64,000 bases of DNA, from positions 95,682 through 159,681 of the forward strand of contig JAVVDW010000004.1 of assembly GCA_032251335.1 (NCBI GenBank), written 5' to 3'. Positions 52,041 through 59,770 of this stretch are shown piece after piece. The DNA comes from UM-FILTER-40-17 sp032251335 (GTDB lineage: Bacteria; Bacteroidota; Bacteroidia; Flavobacteriales; Flavobacteriaceae). The position numbers and the translations under genes are program-made. Within the stretch, counting starts at the first letter, position 1, and each line of letters starts with the position of its first letter. The notes beneath the pieces are model-generated. The model was not told the origin of the DNA. It did not search any database and was given only the letters and a program-made list of their open reading frames with translations.

Positions 52041-52131
52041 ATGAAACATCCATGTAAAAATTTTGCACACAGAGGCATGATTAATTAGGGTGTTCCATCT
52101 GACCGATAAAAACAAATAATATAAACAGATG
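52041..52131 (+). repeat. Leader-type hairpin repeat, copy B (between symporter and murQ)
   Basis: The core is 52041-52098, nearly identical to copy A. The distance from the first base to the following ATG (88 nt) matches copy A (89 nt). The tail is AATAATATAAACAG and then the murQ ATG. Confidence 0.87.
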
Positions 52132-52947
52132 AAAGTTGTCGAACCAACCACCGAAAAAACTTCCCGTTACGATCATTTGGAAAAAATGAGCACGCGAGAG
52201 TTGTTGACCAACATAAACCAAGAAGATGATACCGTTCCCAAAGCGGTGAAAAAAGTAATCCCACAAATAGAAAATTTGGTCGATGCCATAGTCGAAAAAA
52301 TGCAGTTGGGCGGTCGTCTTTTTTATATAGGCGCAGGAACAAGTGGTCGACTTGGTATATTAGATGCTTCCGAATGTCCGCCCACCTATGGTGTACCGCA
52401 CGACTGGGTCATCGCGCTGATTGCCGGTGGCGACCAAGCTGTTCGAAAAGCGGTAGAAAACGCGGAGGACGACTGGAAACAAGCCTGGAAAGACTTACAA
52501 CCGCACATGATTAACCCGGATGATGTGTTGGTTGGGATTGCGGCTTCAGGTACGACGCCTTATGTCATCGGCGGGCTGAAAGATGCGCGAAAAAACGGGG
52601 TCATTACCGGTTGTATCACTTGTAACGATAAGAGTCCGCTCGCTGCCGAAGCCGATTTTCCTATTGAAGTGGTGGTAGGGCCGGAATTTGTCACCGGTAG
52701 CACCCGCATGAAAGCCGGAACCGCCCAAAAACTCATTTTGAACATGATTTCTACTTCAGTCATGATCAAACTTGGCCGTGTGGAAGGAAATAAAATGGTT
52801 GACATGCAGCTTTCAAACAAAAAGCTGGTCAATCGGGGTGTGCGGATGATTGTAAAAAGTATAGGTGTAGATGCACATACAGCCGATGCTCTTCTAAAAA
52901 AACACGGCAGTGTTCGCAAAGCCGTGGAAGCTTTTAAAAATCATTAA
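52129..52947 (+). CDS. murQ: N-acetylmuramic acid 6-phosphate etherase
   Basis: Splits MurNAc-6-phosphate into GlcNAc-6-phosphate and D-lactate. The 272-residue SIS-domain protein has RLFYIGAGTSGRLGILDASE with the catalytic Glu nearby, ECPPTYGVP, VGIAASGTTPYVIGGL and GPEFVTGSTRMKAGTAQKL. It is slightly shorter than E. coli MurQ (298), mainly at the N-terminus, as in other Bacteroidota. It is the last gene of the locus, behind hairpin module copy B, and converges on the NifU-like gene. Confidence 0.95.
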   Translation: MKVVEPTTEKTSRYDHLEKMSTRELLTNINQEDDTVPKAVKKVIPQIENLVDAIVEKMQLGGRLFYIGAGTSGRLGILDASECPPTYGVPHDWVIALIAGGDQAVRKAVENAEDDWKQAWKDLQPHMINPDDVLVGIAASGTTPYVIGGLKDARKNGVITGCITCNDKSPLAAEADFPIEVVVGPEFVTGSTRMKAGTAQKLILNMISTSVMIKLGRVEGNKMVDMQLSNKKLVNRGVRMIVKSIGVDAHTADALLKKHGSVRKAVEAFKNH

Positions 52948-53009
52948 TCCATGGATTTACAGACGGATAGCACTCAAAAACTGTCTGTTTTTAAGAAGTT
53001 CTTTTTGGA

Positions 53010-53249
53010 TTAGGCTACGTTGAGCACTTCCTTTATCTCAGGTACGTGTTTTTTAATGGTTTCTTCCACGCCGAGTTTCATGGTCATTTGGTTGATTCGG
53101 CAGCCGACGCAATTTCCTTCCAAACGCACTTTTACCACTTTGTCAGAATCAATACTAACCAAAGAGATGTTGCCCCCATCGTTTATAAGATAGGGACGAA
53201 TTTCGTCGAGAGCCGTTTCCACTTTCTGTTTCAATTCTTCATTTTCCAT
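53010..53249 (-). CDS. NifU C-terminal domain-like Fe-S protein
   Basis: A 79-residue protein consisting of only the NifU C-terminal fold: LDEIRPYLINDGGNISLVSI and the CxxC of VRLEGNCVGCRINQMTMKLG, which can bind an Fe-S cluster between two subunits for transfer. It starts 4 nt after the mrp stop, so the ATPase and this carrier are made together, a common pairing for Fe-S maturation. Confidence 0.92.
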   Translation of the reverse strand: MENEELKQKVETALDEIRPYLINDGGNISLVSIDSDKVVKVRLEGNCVGCRINQMTMKLGVEETIKKHVPEIKEVLNVA

Positions 53250-53253
53250 AAGC

Positions 53254-54378
53254 TTATTTTTTTACGGCAGCGCAACCTGCCATGGTCGTAATTTTTACTG
53301 CCTCAGAGGGTGGTAATTCTTTGTTTCTAATGACGAGTTCTTGCACAATGTTTTTCGTTAGGTTTTCAAAAGATTTTGACACCTCAGTATCTGTTTGCAG
53401 TGCCGCCGGGCGTCCGGCATCGCCGGCCTCTCTGACGCTTTGCACTAGCGGAAGCTCACCCAAAAAAGGAATTTCTAAATCATCGGCCAAATTTTTAGCG
53501 CCGGATTGACCAAAAATATAATATTTGTTGTCGGGCAATTCTGCCGGTGTAAAATAGGACATATTCTCCACTATGCCCAAAACGGGTACATTGATACTCT
53601 CCTGTTGAAACATGGCAACCCCTTTTCTGGCATCGGCCAATGCAACATTCTGGGGTGTGCTGACTACCACCGCACCTGTAACCGGCAACGACTGCATAAT
53701 GGAAAGGTGAATGTCTCCGGTGCCGGGTGGCAAATCAATCAATAAAAAATCTAAAGCACCCCAATGGGCGTCAAATATCATTTGGTTTAATGCCTTTGCA
53801 GCCATAGGACCACGCCAAATCACAGCTTGGTTGGGTTGTGTGAAAAATCCGATAGAAAGTATTTTTACACCGTAGTTTTCAACTGGTTTCATCAGCGAAC
53901 GTCCGTTAATATCTACCGCCAAAGGACGTTCCAAAGCCACGTCAAACATAATGGGAATAGACGGCCCGTAAATATCAGCATCTAAAACGCCTACGGAAAA
54001 TCCCATTTTTGCAAGCGAAACTGCCAAATTTGCCGTCACTGTAGATTTACCTACACCCCCTTTTCCGGAAGCAACCGCAATGATATTTTGAATGCCGGGT
54101 ATTGCTTTTCCTTTGATTTCCGGTTTGTCCGGAACTTCTACTTTGGCATTGATTTGCAGGGAAAGTGAGGTGCCAAATTGCGCTTCAAGCGTTTTTTTTA
54201 TATCGGTCTCCAAACGGTGCCTGATGTGATGTGAAGGTGTGTTGAGTTTGAGATCTACCACAACCTCATCTCCAAAACAAACCAAATTGGTTACCGTTTT
54301 GTCATCTATTATGTTACTTCCTTGTCCGGGTAAACTGATTTTTGCGAGTGCCTCGGAAACTTCTTTCTTACTAATCAT
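53254..54378 (-). CDS. mrp: Mrp/ApbC-type P-loop ATPase, Fe-S cluster carrier
   Basis: A 374-residue protein. The N-terminal DUF59 (MIP18-like) domain is at about 1-85. The ATPase domain has the deviant Walker A VASGKGGVGKSTVTANLAVS, then GVLDADIYGPSIP, FLLIDLPPGTGDIHLS and VENMSYF. The C-terminal CxxC of E. coli ApbC is not visible; the end is MAGCAAVKK with a single Cys, which I believe is usual in Bacteroidota. It delivers Fe-S clusters to apoproteins, here with the NifU-like gene 4 nt downstream. A TATCTTTG promoter element lies 40 nt upstream. Confidence 0.93.
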   Translation of the reverse strand: MISKKEVSEALAKISLPGQGSNIIDDKTVTNLVCFGDEVVVDLKLNTPSHHIRHRLETDIKKTLEAQFGTSLSLQINAKVEVPDKPEIKGKAIPGIQNIIAVASGKGGVGKSTVTANLAVSLAKMGFSVGVLDADIYGPSIPIMFDVALERPLAVDINGRSLMKPVENYGVKILSIGFFTQPNQAVIWRGPMAAKALNQMIFDAHWGALDFLLIDLPPGTGDIHLSIMQSLPVTGAVVVSTPQNVALADARKGVAMFQQESINVPVLGIVENMSYFTPAELPDNKYYIFGQSGAKNLADDLEIPFLGELPLVQSVREAGDAGRPAALQTDTEVSKSFENLTKNIVQELVIRNKELPPSEAVKITTMAGCAAVKK

Positions 54379-54418
54379 GGCCGCGAAACTAAAAAATTCT
54401 TATTTTTATTTAATCTAA

Positions 54419-54426
54419 CAAAGATA
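54419..54426 (-). promoter_or_regulatory. -7 promoter element (TATCTTTG) for mrp
   Basis: Exact TAnnTTTG on the minus strand, 40 nt before the mrp ATG. Confidence 0.55.
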
Positions 54427-54574
54427 GCACCTTTCTTGTATTTTTTGAATATTTGTTAATTGAAAATTAAGAATCTCTTTGAAACATGTGTGTAACTGCA
54501 ACTTGAGAAATAGTAAAAATTGACCCGAGAGGCTTGTTGGTACAAAACTTGATACCATTTTGAAAATCAATCGT

Positions 54575-55117
54575 ATGAAAAAAGCACTACTCTTTTTAGC
54601 ACTGTTTTTTTTTATTTTTTCCTGCATACCAATTCGGATTGCGCCCAACATCAAAGACGACAAAGTGATGATGGCTAAAAAATTTAAACGCAAACTCCCC
54701 AGAAATTACGCTTTTATTTTTGAAGACCCGAAAGATGCCAATGCGTTTTACAATTTTATCAACACAAAGTTTGATTTAGGTCATCAAGATGTAGAATACA
54801 ATGTGCCTTTTCTTATTGACGGCGATGTGTTCTTCCTCTCTTTTTACGAGGTTGAAATACCCACCAAGACTATCAACCTGCTACCGATGATCATCGATGC
54901 GAAGTTAGAAGATTCGGGCAACGACCCCATGTTTGAGGACAACTATTTTTCCAGGATTGGCAATTGGTACCTGGTCTTGGAAGTAACCAACCAACTCACG
55001 GAAGATTGCCTGAAGCCCGGGCACCCCTCGCGGGTCAAGGTAATCAGCTATTTACGGGCATTGCAAAAAGAATATCTGAACACGTACAATTATGTAGACG
55101 CGTACTTTAGGAATTGA
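54575..55117 (+). CDS. Small lipoprotein of unknown function
   Basis: A 180-residue predicted lipoprotein: MKKALLFLALFFFIFSC ends at the lipidated Cys, then IPIRIAPNIKDDKVMMAKKF. The mature part is mixed alpha/beta with NYAFIFEDPKDANAFYNFIN and WYLVLEVTNQLTEDCLKPGH. I do not recognise the family. The start at 54575 is chosen since it gives a clean signal peptide. It is divergent from mrp and followed by a hairpin-rich region. Confidence 0.7.
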   Translation: MKKALLFLALFFFIFSCIPIRIAPNIKDDKVMMAKKFKRKLPRNYAFIFEDPKDANAFYNFINTKFDLGHQDVEYNVPFLIDGDVFFLSFYEVEIPTKTINLLPMIIDAKLEDSGNDPMFEDNYFSRIGNWYLVLEVTNQLTEDCLKPGHPSRVKVISYLRALQKEYLNTYNYVDAYFRN

Positions 55118-55460
55118 TTCCAGCAACTACCGCTTTAGCAAATCCCTCAACGAGGGTTTCATGTTTTTAAACCGTTGAAACGGTTCGGTTTGCGCATCAT
55201 ATTTTATAGCCCACGAATGAATTCGTGGGCTATGAGGGTTATTCGGTATGTATATAATGGATTTGTCTGTTTTCTATAATTCCCATTTCTTTTGTCGTCA
55301 GGTCGTAAAGCCGGTAAACCAATTGGTGTTATTCCAATTACGCAACCGAAATAATTTTATGTTTCGAATTAAATAGTACAATGTCCCAACTCATGTATTA
55401 ACACCTTATTTCAGATCGATTTTTAGGTAATATTTTCTTCAAGTTGCCCAACTCCGTCTC
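55118..55460. repeat. Intergenic region with three successive hairpins (REP-like)
   Basis: CCCTC-AAC-GAGGG at 55144-55156; ACCGTT-GA-AACGGT at 55171-55184; and a perfect 13-bp stem, ATAGCCCACGAAT, loop GA, at 55206-55233. The rest, to 55460, has no recognised gene. Such arrays are dispersed repeats in many Bacteroidota; no transposase is adjacent. Confidence 0.65.
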
Positions 55461-55790
55461 TCAGTCTTTCAACTTATCATTTTGGTGATGCCGGTCGTGG
55501 TCGCGTTGGGTTTTTAATTCGAGTTTTTTGTCGAAGGCAGATTGCAAATCTACGCCGGTTTGGTTGGCCAAACACAAAACCACAAAAACCACATCGGCCA
55601 ATTCTTCGCCCAAATCTTTGCTTTTGTCCGATTCTTTCTCGCTTTGTTCGCCATATCTGCGGGCAATGATTCTAGCCACTTCGCCAACTTCTTCTGTGAG
55701 TTGCGCCATGTTGGTGAGCTCGTTAAAGTACCGAACACCGTGGTTTTTAATCCAACTGTCAACTTGCTTTTGGGCGTTTTGAATATCCAT
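55461..55790 (-). CDS. MazG-like nucleotide pyrophosphohydrolase
   Basis: A 109-residue all-alpha NTP pyrophosphohydrolase. LTEEVGEVARIIARRYGEQ and DLGEELADVVFVVLCLANQ carry the EExxE and ExxD metal-binding motifs of the MazG superfamily, which cleaves non-canonical or excess nucleotides to the monophosphate and pyrophosphate. The C-terminus is charged with several His. It starts 12 nt after the last DUF3857 gene on the same strand and so is probably the end of that operon. Confidence 0.92.
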   Translation of the reverse strand: MDIQNAQKQVDSWIKNHGVRYFNELTNMAQLTEEVGEVARIIARRYGEQSEKESDKSKDLGEELADVVFVVLCLANQTGVDLQSAFDKKLELKTQRDHDRHHQNDKLKD

Positions 55791-55802
55791 GAAATTTAGG
55801 TT

Positions 55803-57830
55803 TTATATTTTTTTGATCACAATGGGTTCTTTGTTTTTGAGTACAATTTGCTCGTAATAGTTCTTAATCATCACATATCCTTCCGAAGAAATCAAAGGGG
55901 CGTTGATGTTGGATGTCAGTTTAATCTGAACCTGGTTTCCTCTAGACGTGATGTTGTAATGATAACTTCCTATGCCTTCCGGAAGTTCAAAAGCCACGCT
56001 CTCGGGTACAGACTCCAATGCAAAACCTTCAGGAATATTGATGGTAATGAGATATTGCGATTCGGCAGGGAAACTAAAATCTATCGGATAGTCGCGTGTA
56101 TCGAGTTTGAAAGGATTTTCTTGTCGGGATGAAAACAACAGCGGACTTACATAGATTTTATCACCGATTATTTCGCATTGGTCTTCTTTAGAAAATTCAA
56201 AATTTTCGATGATGGGTTTAGACAAGTCCGTCTCGTTTTGCAGGTTGTAGTTGTCCACCACGATATCGGAAGTAAAAACCTTATTTTCTAAATAATCGAG
56301 ATATTGTTCGCGGTTCTGCCTGCTGTGATTTTCGCGAAAGTTGAAAGCATACTGGTCAAAGTGCTGTATCCTTACTTTACCGGAAGCACTGCCATCGGAA
56401 CTTAAATTGGCAGACACGTAAACAACCTTTTTAGATGGGGTTTTTGGTGTCAAATTGACCGATTCGGAGGTGCCGTCCGGCTTTACCATATAGCCAATCC
56501 AATTGATGGCGCGTTCGGGCAAAATATTGGGAACGGCAAATTTTTCGGTTGCATCGAGCAAGAAGCTGCCCTGGTTTGTAATCACCTTCACTACCACATA
56601 GTTAAATCCTTGTTGGGTGGGAAAAATGGGAATACCGTGGCTGCGTGTGCTGACCAAAACAGGGTTGGCCTCAAAGCCGGCTTCGCGCAACATGGCTGTG
56701 AGTATCAAATTGATTTCACCGGAATTGCCCGAGCCTTTTTCATAAGCTTTTTCCAAACCATCTTCTGTGTATAATCGTTTTTCCTGATTCCAATTCATTT
56801 TTTGTTTCACATGCGAAAAAATAGCCACCGCTTTTTGCAATGTGTCTTGTATGCCGGCTGTAACGGTAGCTAAATCGGATTTGAAGTAGCCCGTCATGCT
56901 CAACTGCTTGCCAAAGTTTACGTATTCGTTCATGTTTTTGGCCACGTCATTCCAGGTCTGCGACAGCATTTTGTATGGGCTGTTGAAGAATTTGGTACCC
57001 GTCAGTTCGTATCGAACAGAAGTCCGGTAGTTGTCTATATTGCTGACGAAAGACTCGTCTCGTATAGCCGGAATGTTTTCTCCGCTAACGTAGTAGGTGG
57101 TTTCGTTGACACTAACTTTCTCCGAAACCATTTTCGTCTGTTGGACGCCGGTTTCTAAACCCGCATCTCCGGAAACCTTGCCTGTGAGCTGCACCATACG
57201 CAAACTCTTTTTTTCGTTAAACGTCAACGGATACATTCCTTTGACGTGTTGCTTGAATATGTAATATTCGGGTACGACCACTTCCGATGCTACTTTGTCA
57301 ACCGGGATGTCTTCTTGAAACCGCAATTCGGGTATGTTCCACAAAAAAGGCGAAGACACTTTGTAGCTGATGTCAACAACCGAGCCTTCTTTTACATTGG
57401 GCGGTGTGATGGAAGCTTTGTTATAAAAGTCTGAAACTTTTTCCTGAAAAATATTTTCGTCACTTAACTTGGTTTTTTCTTCCTTACCATCCGCCAAATT
57501 ATATGTAAATCCCTTTATAGAGCCTATTTTTTCTTTGTCTTTGTTGTCCACATATAAAAAAACCAATTTGTTGGCTGCGTCCAAACCGTTCTTATTGTAG
57601 ATTTTGATACGTTCAAAAACTTCTGTGACGAGGATAAACCAATCGGTGCTTTTGCTATATACATATTCTGTTTTGTATTCTCTGTACAAAACTGCAGCAG
57701 CGGCTTCGGGGTCTGTTGGATGTTGGTTTTGACTCAGGATTTGTGCGTCAATTTTACCGAATTTCACGTCTTGAGCCTGAACGGCAGTGATGCAAATGCA
57801 TAGAAACAAGAGAAAAGTGTTATTTTTCAT
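55803..57830 (-). CDS. DUF3857 / transglutaminase-like exported protein, catalytic Cys-His lost
   Basis: A 675-residue protein with signal peptide (FLLFLCICITAVQAQ), a DUF3857 beta-sandwich (about 60-250), a transglutaminase-like domain (about 330-460), and a C-terminal beta domain (about 500-675). Where the catalytic Cys is expected the sequence reads GSGNSGEINLILTAML, and the His position reads QGFNYVVV; only the Asp remains (FLLDATE). It is thus probably a pseudo-transglutaminase, with a binding or structural role in the periplasm. It is the third of three tandem paralogues, 5 nt after the second. Confidence 0.85.
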   Translation of the reverse strand: MKNNTFLLFLCICITAVQAQDVKFGKIDAQILSQNQHPTDPEAAAAVLYREYKTEYVYSKSTDWFILVTEVFERIKIYNKNGLDAANKLVFLYVDNKDKEKIGSIKGFTYNLADGKEEKTKLSDENIFQEKVSDFYNKASITPPNVKEGSVVDISYKVSSPFLWNIPELRFQEDIPVDKVASEVVVPEYYIFKQHVKGMYPLTFNEKKSLRMVQLTGKVSGDAGLETGVQQTKMVSEKVSVNETTYYVSGENIPAIRDESFVSNIDNYRTSVRYELTGTKFFNSPYKMLSQTWNDVAKNMNEYVNFGKQLSMTGYFKSDLATVTAGIQDTLQKAVAIFSHVKQKMNWNQEKRLYTEDGLEKAYEKGSGNSGEINLILTAMLREAGFEANPVLVSTRSHGIPIFPTQQGFNYVVVKVITNQGSFLLDATEKFAVPNILPERAINWIGYMVKPDGTSESVNLTPKTPSKKVVYVSANLSSDGSASGKVRIQHFDQYAFNFRENHSRQNREQYLDYLENKVFTSDIVVDNYNLQNETDLSKPIIENFEFSKEDQCEIIGDKIYVSPLLFSSRQENPFKLDTRDYPIDFSFPAESQYLITINIPEGFALESVPESVAFELPEGIGSYHYNITSRGNQVQIKLTSNINAPLISSEGYVMIKNYYEQIVLKNKEPIVIKKI

Positions 57831-57835
57831 GGCTG

Positions 57836-59770
57836 TTAGGATTTAATTTTTTCAATAATAATTTTATCGTTTTGTTTGTTGACGATTTTCTCAAAAAATG
57901 CTTTAAAAAGCGAATAATAGGTGGGTGCAACCACAGATCGCTTCGTGGTAAGTTCAGATTTTAAAAAAATCTTGTCGTCTATTTGTTTTATTTCGTAGTC
58001 ATACGAAGCCAAATCATCTTCAAATTTGATATGCAACGATTTGGGCAGATAGGTTACTTTATAATCCTCGGGTATGCTAAATTCTGCTTCCAAAATTTCA
58101 GATTTGGGAAAGACAAAATCTATGGGATATTCGCGTTTGGTTGCCTTAAACGGATTTTCGCTCATCTTTAAAAACAAGGTGGGCGAAAAGTAGATCTTTC
58201 CGTCGATGATATCTGTCTGATTCTCTGAAAGGAATTGGTAACTTTCTTTAAAATTTGTTGCGGTTTTATCTTCGTGATTGTCGGTCAGTTCACTTAGCTC
58301 AATATTATAAAAATCTTCCAATGATTTGGCATAGTCGTTCTGATAATCCATCTTTTTTACGGCCAAATAAAGCAACATAAACTGCCTACTCATCTCGTTT
58401 TCAATGCTTCCAACTATATCTCCGTTTTCATTCACTTTTGCTTTTAGCAGGCTTCTACTGACGGACAAATCTTCGGGAAAAAGGTTGATTTCTTTGTAAG
58501 TGTTGTTTTTTCGCATCAGTTTGCCGTTCCAATTAATGGCGCGCAACGGCAAAACATTTTTAAGACTGTACTTTTCTGTTGCATCAAAGAGAATGTCTTG
58601 TCCATTTAGATAGATGGAAGCAATGACGTAGTTAAAACCCTGCATGCTGGGGAAAACCGGTATGCCATAATCGCGTGTGCTTGACAATACCGGATTGGCC
58701 TCAAAGCCGGCTTCTCTGAACATGGCAGTCAAAATCATATTGATTTCTCCGGAATTGCCTTTGTTGGCATCGTATGCATCCGAAAGTCCTTGAAAGGTAG
58801 CAAAAGAAGCATTGCCATTCCACGTCATTTTTTCTTTGACAAATTCGAAAATGGCCTCTGCCAATTGGAGTGAATCGCTGTAGTTGTTGGCTAATATTTT
58901 TTTGAGGTCTTTGGAAAAGTATCTCGATTTTTTGAGCTCATCGCCAAAGTAGTCACTTTTATAGATGGTTCTTGTGACCTCTTCCCAATTGTATCCTAAT
59001 TTTTTGGTCGGAAAAGGATAACGCGTTTGCATGAGTTCAAATACCGTGCTGGCGCGATAATTTTCTATGTTGTTGATGTATTCTTCTTCTTTAAGTGCCG
59101 GAATATCGGTGGCTGTAATTTCGTAGATTTGATTGATGTCTTTGTTGTACACATTGTAGTGAATGTCTTCAAAACCTTTGGTATAAGCCTTAAAAACCAA
59201 GTAATTAGGTATAAAAACATCTGCTTCTGACCTATCCACAGGAATGGGAAATTGATGCACTACATCCCGAAGCGATACGGGATAAGGATTGACGATGGTA
59301 TAAGCCAAATCCAAAATAGCACCTTCTTTAAGGTTTGGAAATGTGACCGTTTCTGTTCGGATATAACTGTTGACGGCTTGGTGAAAAACATTGTCTCTGC
59401 CGACCAAATCTGCATAGATGGTATCGTTTTCGAGTGTGAGGGTCGTCCCTGTCAGGGTTTTGACGTAATCGCCATTGTTGTTACTTCTCCGCACGAGCGG
59501 AATGACGTGATTGCCCCAATCAAATCCTTTTTTGTTGTAAATTTTGTAACGGAAAAAATATTCCGTTTTGATAATCAAATTCGTCAGGGTAGATCCTTCA
59601 AAATAGGTTTTTTGATATTTATACAATATGGCGGCCTCCGCCTCCGGATCTTTTGGATGCTGTTTTTCAAGCAATTGTTCTTTAGTGACAACACCAAACT
59701 GTATTTTCTGCGTTTGGGCGGCCAAGCCAAAGACTAAGCAAAAAGCACCTATGACAAGACTGAATCTCAA
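57836..59770 (-). CDS. DUF3857 / transglutaminase-like exported protein, catalytic Cys-His lost
   Basis: A 644-residue paralogue of the gene downstream: signal peptide (SLVIGAFCLVFGLAAQ), DUF3857 domain, transglutaminase-like domain and C-terminal beta domain. The catalytic region again reads KGNSGEINMILTAMF and QGFNYVIA, so Cys and His are replaced in the same way, with Asp kept in LFDATEKY. The start is TTG at 59770, overlapping the stop of the preceding paralogue as TTGA, which couples their translation. Function unknown; expected in the periplasm. Confidence 0.84.
   Translation of the reverse strand: MRFSLVIGAFCLVFGLAAQTQKIQFGVVTKEQLLEKQHPKDPEAEAAILYKYQKTYFEGSTLTNLIIKTEYFFRYKIYNKKGFDWGNHVIPLVRRSNNNGDYVKTLTGTTLTLENDTIYADLVGRDNVFHQAVNSYIRTETVTFPNLKEGAILDLAYTIVNPYPVSLRDVVHQFPIPVDRSEADVFIPNYLVFKAYTKGFEDIHYNVYNKDINQIYEITATDIPALKEEEYINNIENYRASTVFELMQTRYPFPTKKLGYNWEEVTRTIYKSDYFGDELKKSRYFSKDLKKILANNYSDSLQLAEAIFEFVKEKMTWNGNASFATFQGLSDAYDANKGNSGEINMILTAMFREAGFEANPVLSSTRDYGIPVFPSMQGFNYVIASIYLNGQDILFDATEKYSLKNVLPLRAINWNGKLMRKNNTYKEINLFPEDLSVSRSLLKAKVNENGDIVGSIENEMSRQFMLLYLAVKKMDYQNDYAKSLEDFYNIELSELTDNHEDKTATNFKESYQFLSENQTDIIDGKIYFSPTLFLKMSENPFKATKREYPIDFVFPKSEILEAEFSIPEDYKVTYLPKSLHIKFEDDLASYDYEIKQIDDKIFLKSELTTKRSVVAPTYYSLFKAFFEKIVNKQNDKIIIEKIKS

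Noticed and set aside
52960..53005. Terminator between murQ and the NifU-like gene
   Set aside because: ACAGAC and GTCTGT can pair but the loop is 18 nt and the stem only 6 bp, so support is too weak.
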